Part shown: positions 20,525 through 31,984 of the stretch, piece by piece
How positions within the stretch are numbered: the first letter of the stretch is position 1
Layout of the letters: the number at the start of each line of letters is the position of its first letter
Assembly: GCA_030248225.1 (NCBI GenBank)
Contig: JASANE010018452.1
Location: 1-64,000, forward strand
DNA from: Trileptium ribeirensis
Taxonomy: Eukaryota > Nematoda > Enoplea > Enoplida > Thoracostomopsidae
DNA length: 64,000 nt
Reading direction: 5' to 3'
Translations under genes and position numbers: made by a program
The notes under the pieces: generated by a model
Seen by the model: only the letters and a program-made list of their open reading frames with translations
What the model was told of the DNA's origin: nothing
Databases searched by the model: none

Positions 20525-21659
20525 CAGGGAGTAACCGGAATTCCGGTTCCGGCGAAAATCGTGTTCCGGTTGCGGTTCCGGCAAAGGGCAAAAACCATAC
20601 CGGAAGCGGAATTCCGGTTTAAAAATTTTGTTTGAAATTTTCCACGTTTTTGCTTTATACTGTAATCCAAACATATGTAATATATATTATACAATGATCA
20701 AGCTCCAATACAACCACGCAAAAGAAAAGTTTAACTAACCAATTTGCCGTGTGAAACGTAAGTAGGGCACATAATTTTAGCAGCAGGAGTTTGTTAAACC
20801 AAAGCCAGGTCGATGCTTGTAGCAGCTATTTTACACATCCAGAAGTCTGTGGGAAACGTTTGAATTAAACCGGTCCAACTCGGTAACAGAGTATGGCTTA
20901 CGCAGAAGTACTTAGGGTATGCTTGGCTAACATAAATTGCGTCAAGTACCCGCCAGTGCGCTTGTAAACTTGATAAATCAGTCTAAATTGAAGTAAACTA
21001 ACGTTATCTGCAACGCAGCTAGAAACTGCTTTCTTGGCAATGAACTGTATTTATTGAAACTGTGCGAGCAGCATCACAGTGTGTCTCATTTATAGCATTC
21101 TGATTAGAAAGCTTTCATCATTATGATCTAACTGACGGGCACTGTTTTTCCAACGCAAGCCTAAACAGTGTCTCTGACCACTGATCAGAAAATTACCTTC
21201 TATCTATTATTTTCTCTTAGAATCATATAAACCAATAATTTTAAGTTTCCTACAGAAGAACATGCAACAAACGTATGTGTAGTAAAGGGGGGCGACTGGA
21301 GACAGAGCGAAATTGTGTATTCCACGCTCCAAGCTTTGTAAGCACATTCGATTTGACGCAGTATACGCAATGGTGTATAGTGGAAGACATTTTTTGCTCT
21401 GAATGTCCAAAAACCGACATATTTGATCCATAAATAAACAGTATTAGCTTCCTCAGTCTCTTTAATGTTTCAGAAAGGCAATAATACCGTCGCAACACAT
21501 TAAGTTTAATGTAAAAGTTATTTTTAATGCATTTTAAATCCACTATACCTTCATTTCTTCCATCATCTGTTTTACTATATATAAATTTCGATGACCAGGT
21601 TCCGGATCCGGTTTAAATGGACGGTTCCGGTTGCTGGTTCCGGTTCCGGTTATTCCCTG
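20525..21659. mobile_element. Non-autonomous hAT element, 1,135 bp, with TIRs and 8 bp TSD
   Basis: The left end is CAGGGAGTAACCGGAA and the right end, reverse complemented, is CAGGGAATAACCGGAA. The 8 bases outside each end are identical (CTGCTCAG at 20,517-20,524 and 21,660-21,667). An 8-base duplication with CAGGG termini is diagnostic of hAT transposons. Subterminal CCGGTTCCGG-type motifs are repeated at both ends, as expected for transposase binding sites. No transposase frame is present inside. Confidence 0.93.
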
Positions 21660-22190
21660 CTGCTCAGGGACATCGTCGTTAAAGTCTCTTGATGTACATA
21701 CCCTCGAGATGCTCGAGAGACAATCCTTCAGATAAATACTGGGTTTGTCTAATCCAGATCAGATTTCTAACAGCAGGTTGTACGAGCATATCACAACTGC
21801 TGACTTATCAGCCACCATCATAAAGGGGCGCCTTCGCTGGCTTGGTCACATAGTCAGGATGGGGAATGTACGACGTGTCAAACAAGTCACATTAGCGAAT
21901 GTCTACGTGATTGGACGCGACCCAAAGGACATGCATACACGACCTGGCTTCGATCCGTGTACGAATGTGTTTTGGGATCTTTCTGGTCTACCGTACACGA
22001 GCAGGAAAAACTTACGGAACGTGGCCTGGCGGCGGTGGGAAGCACTGCATTACAAATCGTACATTAAGCCACACATGACAGGGTATCTTGGAAAACATCC
22101 AGCCATACATCGACGGCTACCCACACCAGTAGAGTCAGGTAATACTAGCTCAAACAACATGGCTGATTTTCCGTATCTCTTTTTGTAATT
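21660..22190 (+). mobile_element. LINE relic, C-terminal tail (right of hAT insertion)
   Basis: After a shift, a 147-codon frame from 21,745 encodes N-S-R-L-Y-E-H-I-T-T and G-R-L-R-W-L-G-H-I-V-R-M, the hallmark C-terminal block of a common class of non-LTR retrotransposon ORF2, and ends at TAA 22,188. The domain order joins the fragment left of the hAT element, so the two are one interrupted copy. This is not a host gene. Confidence 0.82.
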
Positions 22191-22424
22191 TGATGCTCAA
22201 TATAGCTGTCTACGGCTCTGTAAATTACACATATTCACCGCTTAGAATTTACCATCTTGACGAAGCTACTAGTATAACACGTATTATTCGTTACTCTATT
22301 ATTAACTATTATAGTGCAAATTTATTTTAAATTTATATCTTTACATTCAAATTTTGGTCAGCTGATTTATTTTTAATAACAAAACGTCGGTAAATGCAAC
22401 TTCACTTGTTTGTTTCCTTTTTAG

Positions 22425-22516
22425 TGTTCTGGATGATTTGGAATGTTTCGAAACTTTTCCGGGTGCGATGACGGTAAAGTATTTGTTCGGAATGGTTGAA
22501 TATCGCGTTCCGTCTG
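22425..22516 (+). CDS. IGHMBP2: SMUBP-2 exon A, end of N-terminal region
   Basis: The acceptor is TTTCCTTTTTAG and the donor TCTG|GTACAA. The exon encodes V-L-D-D-L-E-C-F-E-T-F-P-G-A and K-Y-L-F-G. The L-F-G followed by a short Pro-containing spacer corresponds to the family segment just before the Q-motif region. It begins with one base of a split codon and ends in phase 1, which fits the next exon (G+CC = Ala). Confidence 0.75.
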
Positions 22517-23825
22517 GTACAAAACTTGTTTTCTGATTAATTTATTATAGTTACCGCTTTTATAAATGTAGTGTCGTTTTATGTTAGAAGCTGTTTCCGG
22601 AACGCGATGAAATTTAGTTCGATTGTCATATTATAAAGTCTTTCTTGACGCATAATGTGAAACCGATTTGGGTAAATAATAGCGATTGCAATTTGAAAAC
22701 ACTGGGACGTTCAGCCAGAATAAGCTTTGTTATAGCTGTTCAAAGATATTTTAATTATAATCAAGTTGAATTTTTAATTGACAAAAATAAACGTATAACC
22801 TGTTGTACGATTTTTAGGTAAAGAATTAATGCGATTTTATAAAGTCCGGTTTTTGTTGTGGGTAATATACAAGAAACCGAAACAAAATCATTAAATTTTG
22901 GCAATTTCCAACAGTACGTAGAAGGCAATATTGAGCGTGAAGATTTTGGGACAGCTGAATACGATGAATGCAGTTGTAGTTACGTTGAAAGCAGTCATTA
23001 CGGCAAGTACTGGGGTCCTACAATTATATTTTTCCATTGAAATTATGATATTTTGGAAGCAGTACTTCAAAAATTATAAATGTATTAGTGTTTGATTGAC
23101 TAACGTTATTTCTCTGTTCCCTATAAACTGATTAGTTTGAGGTGGAGAAAATGCTATTGAAAACTTAAAGAGCTATTTAAACTTACCGTAGTCAGCACGA
23201 AGATAGAAAAGAATTGGTTTTTGTCTTGTACGAATAGCACGAAGAATAATGGTGCACCTATGGCTTAGTTTATTAGCTAGTTTTGACTTGGAAATGGAAA
23301 ACATAAGTTACAAATATCGCCATGTAGCTATTCAAAAGTCGTGATAACGAAATTTCGATTCCGGCAAAAATTAGCTGGAACCGGAACACGAATATACCGG
23401 ATGCGGAATTACAGGTACTGCTTCCCGACAGGGCTCAGTTCGGAACTGGCGGAACTGAAAGTACATAGGGTGACTGCGAAATAGGCATTCAATTGATAGC
23501 GTTCTGCCAGCATATATACGCCATAAATTGTTTAACTAGATATCTCCATTCCTCTGTGTGAGCTTGCGTTGCCGTCGTTATATTTGATTTCAAGCCCAAC
23601 GCCTCGTACTGAAGCCTTTCTATCGCGTTTAAGCAAAGAGCTCTTCTTGTAGTTTCTCCCAACGACATTCCCGTGTCATAATAAAAGCCATAATAATAAA
23701 CTAAACGTTTCTCCTTTTTTAATTGAAATTGTAGCAATGTTTATTTTAGTTCATAGTATTTGTTAACTTTGTTCTTAAAATAAATAAGCTAGGCCGAACG
23801 AAACAATCTCTTTTTGCTATTTCAG
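22517..23825 (+). other. Helicase intron A-B
   Basis: Ordinary AT-rich intron with one coding-like 60-codon frame at about 22,858-23,037 (acidic and Tyr/Cys-rich, Y-D-E-C-S-C-S-Y-V) that is not needed for the A-B splice. A decayed hAT-end-like patch lies at 23,345-23,420. Confidence 0.4.
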
Positions 23826-24004
23826 CCGAATTCAAACTGGGCTCCGTTTCGTACAACAACCAATTAAATCAGTCCCAGATTGATGCCATTAACTTTGCAC
23901 TTCAACCAGATCGGATGATATCATTGATTCACGGACCACCCGGAACCGGTAAAACAACTGTGGTGTGTGAAATTATACGCCAAGCTGTTGCGCGTGGAGA
24001 TAAG
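23826..24004 (+). CDS. IGHMBP2: SMUBP-2 exon B, Walker A
   Basis: Contains L-N-Q-S-Q-I-D-A-I-N-F-A-L (Q motif region) and the Walker A motif G-P-P-G-T-G-K-T-T (residues 67-75), which binds the ATP phosphates, followed by V-V-C-E-I-I-R-Q-A-V. The acceptor is TTTCAG and the donor AAG|GTTAGT. It ends in phase 0. Confidence 0.97.
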
Positions 24005-25696
24005 GTTAGTGCAATACTCTCTTGTTTTAACAACTTGCCATTCTAGTTTTGTAGTGTACAGTTAGTATTTATCTAATAAAATTGTTGTCATGGTCCACAA
24101 AGCTGAGAATCAAATTGAGCTGAGTTTTTCAAATTATTAAAATTAGTAATTTGCTTCTCCAGAGAGGGAATGAGGAGGGTGGCGGGATATTTGAGCTCCT
24201 TTCGGAATTTTGGCAATTCCAACAATATATAATAATAAATTATTATGCTACAAAAAGAATGATAAGATACTGTAACTGTACGAAAAACGCGATAAAATGC
24301 AATAAGACCACCAGTTGATCTGTTCCACAACAGAATTTCACAGGTGTTTCCGGTTCACCCAGACTGGAGCTGGTGGACCATTGGCTTCTCCTAATTGGGA
24401 GTGAGAGGGACGAAGCCTGCTTTTCGACTACACCCCTTGGTCTGGCAGAGCCCCTCGTTTTGCCCCCTCCCTTCAACAATTTAGGTGCTTCCACTTCGAT
24501 TTTTACCCCAAAGATGCTCGAAAAAATGTTCATTTTTACAGTTATTGCAGCTTTTACACCTTTGCTTTTGATTTTCAGCCCCAAAAATACTAAAAACGTC
24601 TATTTTTACACTTGTCATTACCTTTTGCTAACACGCCCCTTTCGAAGAGTTTGCCCATTTGTTTCCCTCGTCCACCTGCGATGGTCTGTGGAGAAGCCAG
24701 ACCCCTGGTATAATTTTTTCCTGCAGAGAGGCCAGATAATGAATCTTTTTTTATAATGAATTGCTTTCCAGCAGCATGCGAACGCTCATTTTTTGCCAGT
24801 ACTATTATTTGGTTTTTCTTTCACCCGGTTATTTATAATTATAATTCCCGCTTGAACATTTTAAATTACAAAGGTATTCTAACTTCAAATTTGAATTTGA
24901 AATAAAAGTGGAAAGGAGGCGTTTTGAAAAGTAAAGAAGGGTATAAAACTGAAATAATTAAAGCATTCTCTAAATGGAGTATTTCTTTGAAAAATATAAT
25001 AATATCCATAATAGTGTATTTTGAAAACAAAAGTATGCATTAAAAATTTGCGTCAGATAAGTATCACTGCTGTACCACGGGATGTTACTTCGGGCTTCTG
25101 TCAGTAAAGAACTTTCGGGGTCAGGTCTGCGTTCCGAGTTTGGCGAGAAGGTCAAAGGAGACGATATTATATATACATTATTTAGATTACATTATAATAT
25201 AACTACGTATCATTTTATATTCTGCGTCAATATATTCCATATTATATTTTTTATAATATATTTTATTGTGCATCAGTATTTTATGACAAAATTCGCTAAA
25301 AGTGCACCATAATGTCATGGGAGAGGGAAATTTCTCGTGTTCATAATTAAAAATTTAAGGTATCCAACATTTGAGAGGAAAGACAGGCAATAGGGGCCAT
25401 CGGCCGAGCGTGAGAGGTCAGTTCCTTTTCCCGCGTATAGCGGAACCCGGGAACCTTGAATACTGTGGTTATATATCATGTAAAATACCATTTCAAAGAA
25501 ATTTTGTCTTAGTTTTGGCTTATATACCATTTTAAGCTGCTAGCTAATTATTTTGACGTTGTGTTAGATGTATGTTTGCACTTTTCAAATATTTTAGTAT
25601 ATGACAACGTTGATCGTCGTTGATTACCCTAAAATATTTTCTCATGTTTTTAGGATTATTAGTGTCATTTAATTTAAGATTATAAATATTATTTAG
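24005..25696 (+). other. Helicase intron B-C
   Basis: AT-rich. The segment about 24,340-24,740 is C/G-richer and carries long open frames on both strands, but the translations are compositionally biased and unrecognised; probably an old repeat. Otherwise nothing seen. Confidence 0.4.
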
Positions 25697-25835
25697 GTGC
25701 TCGTAACAGGTCCATCAAATATTTCCGTAGACAACATCGTTGAACGGCTTGGAAACGAAAGTAATTCGTCTGGATGCGGACCACTTTCTGCTGGAAAGCT
25801 GCTTCGCTTGGGACATCCAGCGCGTGTCGTTGCGG
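25697..25835 (+). CDS. IGHMBP2: SMUBP-2 exon C, motif Ia
   Basis: Encodes V-L-V-T-G-P-S-N-I-S-V-D-N-I-V-E-R-L, matching motif Ia of Upf1-like helicases, and L-L-R-L-G-H-P-A-R-V. The acceptor is ATTTAG and the donor GCGG|GTTCTT. It ends in phase 1 and splices to exon D as G+GT. Confidence 0.96.
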
Positions 25836-26130
25836 GTTCTTGTTTTTCGTATTCTAATTTGATTTGTTTTTATTGAACCTACTGATCATACTATGTATCC
25901 TTTGCTATGGGCGAAGATTATAAATTTATATTTTACCGCCGTGATATAGCGAGACAATGAAATTGCATTATGGTAAACATTTTAAATTTTGCATTTGTTA
26001 TGAGGTTTGTTGTGTCCGTCTATAATAATGAATGTTTTTATGTAGTTCTATGTTTGGCTTGCATTGTAAACAAATGAAATTTTTATGTCATCATATTGTA
26101 GTTAAAGGAGCTTTGCTTATTATCTTGGAC

Positions 26131-26350
26131 TGATCATTTCTCTTTGTTTATACAAATCGAGTTTGCAACGTTGAATTTTTAAAATTTCAAATGTATTTTT
26201 CTTATTTTCATGAATTGTTCATTTCTGTCTGTTTATACAAGTGGAGTTTGCAACGCTGAATTTTTACAATTTCAAATGTATTTTTTCATTTTCGTGGATT
26301 GTTCATTTCTGTCTGTTTATACAAATGGAGTTTGCAAGGCTAAATTTCTA
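26131..26350. repeat. ~85 bp degenerate triplicate in intron C-D
   Basis: Units containing TCATTTCTCTTTGTTTATAC, GAGTTTGCAACG and TTTCAAATGTATTTTT start near 26,134, 26,219 and 26,303. The third copy is truncated. Non-coding. Confidence 0.8.
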
Positions 26351-26720
26351 ATTTTGGGATTTCATAAAAACATGTAATTTGTGCTAACGTAGTAGCTACA
26401 GTTGTATATATTTTCGACAAAGCTTAACATACAGAAGCCAGTTTGGCTAAACAATATTTCGATCCTCTTGTTAATTGGGAGCACTCGTTTCTATGACAGC
26501 AGTATATAGTTATGTGTAACTTTGTGTGCAACTTTGCTCCGCATTTTCTCGTAGCTCACCGTCCTTTTTTGAAAACATACCTGTTTTAAACTGCTTATTT
26601 GAAATGTTTTATAGATTAAGAATACATCTTTGCGCCAGAACGAAATATTTTCGTTAATGAGAGAACGAATATGACTGTGTTAACAAAACGTGGTCTAGAA
26701 TATTTATAAAACTGTTTTAG

Positions 26721-26812
26721 GTGCTCATGATTTTTCGTTAGATTCGATCCTTAATCGCTCTGAAGATCGTCAGATAATTTCTGATATTCGAAGGGAAATA
26801 GACACTCTGCGG
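26721..26812 (+). CDS. IGHMBP2: SMUBP-2 exon D
   Basis: Encodes S-L-D-S-I-L-N-R-S-E-D and I-I-S-D-I-R-R-E-I-D, matching the family segment that follows G-H-P-A-R. The acceptor is TGTTTTAG and the donor CGG|GTATGT. Ends in phase 0. Confidence 0.93.
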
Positions 26813-27983
26813 GTATGTGGTTTGTTGTTTTGTTGCACTGGTTACTTATGAGTTTGATTAGAGAAACAGAGATTCAAGTCATGCCCAAAATGTCCCAACT
26901 CCACTCAGATATTTTCAGCTGACATCTAAAACAATAATTATTGTTGCATTCTCCGACAGTGGCGAAGACATTACCAATATTATTTCGCTTATCGCGATAA
27001 GATGTATTGATGAAGCACCCGTGATAAGCTGAGTAAATCACCCCTAGATATTTAAAGTACTTCCTAGAAATGAAATACTACTCGTTCGATGTCCGGTTAA
27101 TCTTCGGTCGCTTCAAAGGCGCTATTTATTTTTAGTTAGTACTGTATTAGTTGAACCCCAAGTTGGAACTGAGGACAAATAAGGGCTCCAGGTATTGTAT
27201 TAAACCTGTGGAGAACACTGAAGTGGATACACTAAAATTTTCCTGGTGCATGAACTGGGTTAAAGTCTATATAACCGCCCTCCTTCACCCTCAATTGGAG
27301 AAGCCAGTTTAGAAGGGTACCTTATTTAGCTGTGTAAGTAAAAAATATGAATTTAATAAGATTAACCGCAGTGTTTCAGGTAATACTGGTATATACGTGC
27401 TGGACCATACAAATTCCCACTGTCTTAAATTGATACTGCCTCAGCGTAGAACCTATTCTTATAAGTCAGGACGAATGAAGTTGACCTAATCGAATATTTT
27501 AATCAGTTACTACTTAAGCAAAACATTATGTGCTTAGGAATATTAACTTCAGCACGTCAAGTTCAAGTGTTTGCAATACTTATATGCGCTTAATCATTTG
27601 AACGACTTCTTTTCCAGTTGGAATCGTTTCAAAGTGTATATATTCTATGAAATTTAATTAGAGTTTGGCCGTGTAACAGGCACTTTCTCTCCTACAAACA
27701 CTTATCTTGTCGCTAGTCTCATTTTACCTATCTATATAGAATAAACTCTATTTAGCATGAACTAACTTGCGTTTACACTCAACATATACTAACTGTGTAT
27801 TAGTTTAATGAATCTTTTGATGTTTTAATTGTACTGCATATCGGATCAATAACTGGTAAAAAGTAAGTAATAATATACAGCTCTAAACGTCGTTTCTTGT
27901 ACATTGATTATTATACGATCAAACCTTCGCTTTGTCTGATCTTTATAACTTATCGAATTATTATGAAAAAGTTCTTTTTAAAG

Positions 27984-28262
27984 GCAGCACTGTCAAAATC
28001 GCCGAATGATGCCGTCCGTCGTGGAACCCGGCACGAAATTCGCCAGCTTCAAAGCGATTTGGCCGCCCGTGAGAATCGTGCATTTGAGCGTTTATTGTCG
28101 CATGCGCGCGTTGTCGCGGCTACACTCACTTCGTGCAATCTCGACGGACCGCTCAAGTCGTTGTTCTGGTCACCGACTTCAAAACGCGCCACTGGTGTCT
28201 ATGACGATAACCAGATGACGGACTTTGCGTTTGATTTGGTCGTAATCGATGAATGCGCACAG
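27984..28262 (+). CDS. IGHMBP2: SMUBP-2 exon E, stalk and Walker B, GC donor
   Basis: Ninety-three codons. Residues 168-215 form the charged helical stalk (H-E-I-R-Q-L-Q-S-D-L), then A-R-V-V-A-A-T-L-T, then motif II V-V-I-D-E-C-A-Q (Walker B, Mg and ATP hydrolysis) at the exon end. A ~20-residue insertion compared with human (around S-P-T-S-K-R-A-T-G) precedes motif II. The only junction that preserves the family sequence D-E-C-A-Q-x-x-E-x-x-C-W is CAG|GCAAAT, a GC donor. The frame runs on for 12 codons in the intron before a stop. Confidence 0.95.
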
Positions 28263-29960
28263 GCAAATAATAAGTTTTTTTTCAATTTGGTTGCTTAGGC
28301 GTAGTTTTCCCTTTGATACATTTTTTATATTTTTTGCAGAACTCCTTAAGGCACTTTATGATCTCATTTTTCACAATAGCTAGTAGTATTCTTAAGTGGA
28401 TAATTCAAACGAGAATCTTATATTATTTCCTTTGTTTTTGTATGGATAACGCTGCTTAGCAACATGCCGTATTAGTATTTATCAAGAGTCTGTGTTAAAT
28501 TTTTGTAGAGGAGCATGACACTTAGTGCAACTTATCCGATAATATGGTTGGTTTTCGTCCTATTCTCCAGGATGTTAGGAGGTACAACTAAAGTCCTTTG
28601 AGGTATCAGCTATCCTCTAAGAAATAGGTGTCCGTGGGCGTATGGTGGCTACGTTCACTCTCTCAGAGACCGTGGGCCCTCTCTCTTACTACCTTGCGTT
28701 GATTTCGTTAATAAATTTTTGCAATATCATGGGCATGGAATTTTGGTATAAAAATCAATTTAAAATATTGCTGAAATTAGGACCTTGTTGTTTCAAAAAC
28801 CTTTAAAAGAGAGATGTCTTATCACATCACTCTTGAACATCGTAAAATTGTTGTCGGGATAATTTTTATACTGGATACTGACTAAGTTAATTTCAAAAAT
28901 CTAGACCAGGGTTTTTAAACTTGACCTGTACTAATTTAACGATTTTTAAATTTCTATATGCTTTTTTGCTAGATACTGTGGTTTTTAGCAGAAACGCTTA
29001 TTAGACTATAATTTTCTATTTTCTGTGTTGTTAGCACCTGAAAATACATACTATATATCCACCCATGTACCCGATTACATCGAATTTAATCTGAAAAAAC
29101 TCATTTCGTTTTAATGCAGAAACTTGAAAGCCAGGGGATTTCCGTGAGTTTTTTTTTCAAAATCGGTTTGGCTTCTTCAAAATTTTGGGCTTTTTTGCTT
29201 TTGTTATTCATTGCGCTTTGGAAATATAAACGTTCTTGCGAACGTCTAATTTCATAGCATTGGAGTCAGTGTAAGAAAGCACTCTAATGCATTAATTCGC
29301 AAACGAGGTACTTTGAATTTGCCTGAATATAAAACCACAATATGTGGGAAGTGAAGCGAGTAAGATATGCTAAGTGTCGAAATTTTGGGTACTGTTTCCT
29401 GCAACTAAATGTTGCATTTTTCACAGCATAAGTTTCTTGAGGTAACTTTAGCACTCCGCGGCAATAATTTCTCTATGCTGGGATTCTACCCAAAGACAAA
29501 CTTAATTGGAGGGCAGTGCTAGAGGTTCAACTTTTGAATATGTATGTAAAACTTCATAAATGAAAATGTAGACCGAATTGACCGACTTCGAGAATTACAA
29601 ATTTTAGATTTCTACGCAGCAAAAATGGGTATAGCTTACCCGTTGTTTGATTAACAGCCGGCTGAATTATTTTGGTTTTTTTTTAATATTGGGATTTCAC
29701 CTCTTAAAAACTAAAACTCTGCTTGAAACAAAAACTTAGCGGTTAAATTTACACTTTCAGCATTTAATGCAACTTAATCGACGAATTCGCTTAATTTTTT
29801 ATTATTCACCAGGTTTCGGCTAAGAATCGGCCAATCAGGACCTTTGTTTGCGAGGCAACGTATAACATCCATGTTTTACACCATAAATTATATTCTATTC
29901 TTTTAAGATTATTTGTGCAACTACACTAAATTCGAACTATAGCTTCTAATTTTGTTTTAG
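28263..29960 (+). other. Helicase intron E-F with GC donor
   Basis: 1,698 bases starting GCAAAT and ending TTGTTTTAG. It is AT-rich, and I see no recognisable element inside it. Confidence 0.7.
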
Positions 29961-30058
29961 TCAACTGAAGTCGCTTGTTGGATGGCATTGCTCCTGGCGA
30001 AGCGTTGTGTTTTAGTCGGCGATCACTGTCAACTGCCGCCAACTATCATGTCTGATAA
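29961..30058 (+). CDS. IGHMBP2: SMUBP-2 exon F, motif III
   Basis: Encodes E-V-A-C-W-M-A-L-L-L-A-K-R-C and motif III G-D-H-C-Q-L-P-P-T, coupling ATP hydrolysis to strand movement. The acceptor is TTTTGTTTTAG and the donor GATAA|GTTAGT. Ends in phase 2. Confidence 0.97.
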
Positions 30059-30111
30059 GTTAGTTTATAATGTTTTGTAATGCTACAGTTTATTAGCTAT
30101 CTCTGGCATAA

Positions 30112-30470
30112 TTGAAGCGGAGCGAGGGAAGCGGGCGGAGTTTCTACCTATTGCTTTGTTCGCGGCAAAAATTACTATAAAAATTATTTTTTGACCGTCC
30201 GTGGACTCATTACCAGGATGTATAGATCTTCACAAGTTTTTTTATTTAATAACAAATTCAATGGAATGTATTTGTGCCCTCTTGTTAGACGCTAAACCGT
30301 TTAATCTCAGAACTACATTTTCCAGGTTTGTCCGCATTCTTGCGAAGAGTGGATGTGGGAACTTTAGGGTCCCGTGTTCATTCTTGTCTGCAATTTCAAA
30401 GCGGGGGAACAAAATTTTGTGCTATATAGCTTCTCCAAATAGGGGGCTGGCGAGGGAGAACATTGATTAA
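30112..30470 (+). repeat. Dispersed non-coding family R1, partial copy c
   Basis: It starts GAAGCGGAGCGAGGGAAGCG, then TTTGTTCGCGGCAAAAATTA, as in the R1 head blocks at 16.5 and 55.8 kb, and diverges afterwards. It lies in helicase intron F-G. Confidence 0.55.
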
Positions 30471-30727
30471 TGTTTATAAATATTTAGCATGCAGAACACA
30501 TATTTAAATACATTAATAAATAATGGATTTAGTTGAATGTGTTGGTTTTTTGGCTGAGTGCGAGGATTGGTATGGAGAGAATTTTACGAACATCGTTGGT
30601 ATTGGGAAGTGGGGTTTGTCAAGCTTGTTTTTGGAGCGTACGATAATGAGACCAGATATTATTCAAAATTGATGTTTATGTTCAATTTCGTGCGATCATA
30701 ATTTCTTTGAAATTTTGTCTTCTGTAG

Positions 30728-30934
30728 AGCCGCTGCCGAAGGATTGAGTATCACAATTAGTGAACGAATATTGAACGAGCTCGCCCCATCGGAAGGCCCA
30801 TTATCTAAAGCCGATTGGTGCCGAATGCTTTCAGTTCAGTATCGAATGAATAAAAATATTATGAAATGGGCTTCAGAATGCTTATACGAAAACGCATTGG
30901 TTGCCGACGAGAACGTTGCTAATCATCTGTTGAG
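30728..30934 (+). CDS. IGHMBP2: SMUBP-2 exon G, motif IV
   Basis: Encodes A-E-G-L-S-I-T-I-S-E-R and motif IV L-S-V-Q-Y-R-M-N followed by I-M-K-W-A-S-E, very close to the human layout (V-Q-Y-R-M-x-x-x-I-M-x-W-A-S). The acceptor is TTCTGTAG and the donor TTGAG|GTTAGT. Ends in phase 2. Confidence 0.97.
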
Positions 30935-31499
30935 GTTAGTTGAATTGATTTCGGTATAATAAATCAAAATCTATATTTCGGATCGACAGTTACTAAATTT
31001 AATCCACAACGTGCTGGCAGAACCTGAATTATGGGTCAATTCCATGCAAACTGTATAAAGTTATGGCTGCCATATAAACTCGCGCTTTGCTCTCCACATT
31101 ATCCCAGCGCTACATCTAATTAGCGGAAAAATAACAGCTGCTAAACGAGCGTTAGCGTAATAAATACGTTTATGATACACTTTGAACCCATGCTTGGTTT
31201 GATTGTTATACTTCTTTAAATGTTCGCTATATGCTGTAGTTTTTCCGCTATTGGAATAAAAATTTAACATTAGATGGATGATAAAACCAGATTTCACAAT
31301 GACAACGTGGTCATCAGACAAGCTGATACATTGCGTAAATATTATTGCACAGACTTTCATTATTCTATGGTTAAAGTAGCTTGTTTTGTTGTTAAATAAA
31401 GTATGCGTAATGATTTAGTAGCAGTTACTTTTATTTTATCGTACTGTATGTGCCAATATGCATACCAAACTATTTTTGTGTTAGCGCGGCGCGCCGCAA

Positions 31500-31815
31500 C
31501 ATTGGCGACTAAACCACACATAGATGTAAATAAAAATAAGAGTACTATATAAAAGTGCGGACACTAACCACTGTACGGCTCTAACACCGAAGGAATCCAG
31601 CATCAAGAGAAAATCTACCAGACGCTAGGGCGAAACTCACAAGTTTCTGAAGAGTATTACCAGAAATGAAGCCATAAGTCTTGAGTCTTAAGGCATCAAG
31701 TTTGGAGCAGCGGTGAAGGAAGTACTCCACCGTTTCTTCCTCACTAGTTTTGGAAAGATGGCAGATGGGATTTTCTTCAAAACCTAACTTGAAAAGATGT
31801 TTTTGTCAGCAGACA
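31500..31815 (-). mobile_element. LINE ORF2 C-terminal fragment
   Basis: The reverse strand encodes H-L-F-K-L-G-F-E-E-N-P-I-C-H-L, then S-E-E-E-T-V-E-Y-F-L-H-R-C-S-K-L-D-A-L-R. The C-x-x-x-x(n)-E-T-V-x-x-x-L-x-x-C pattern is the conserved tail of many Jockey/I-type ORF2 proteins. Short and isolated. Confidence 0.6.
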
Positions 31816-31984
31816 ATAAACTTTACATTGCAACTGTATTGAAATTATTTTCGGCTGTATGTGGATAGAACCCATAGAACGTACGGTATAAAAAGCATCA
31901 CACGTTATTGTATAATTAGCACGTATTCGGTTATGATCGAAGAATAAACTGGGCTTGTCTGCAATAACTGAGTTTTGTAGCTTT

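Noticed and set aside
21745..22188. 147-codon frame as a host gene
   Set aside because: It carries the G-R-L-R-W-L-G-H LINE tail block and continues a broken RT relic.
24373..24756. 127-codon frame and its reverse-strand counterpart (24,243-24,584)
   Set aside because: Biased composition on both strands and no recognisable domain; probably old repeat sequence in a helicase intron.
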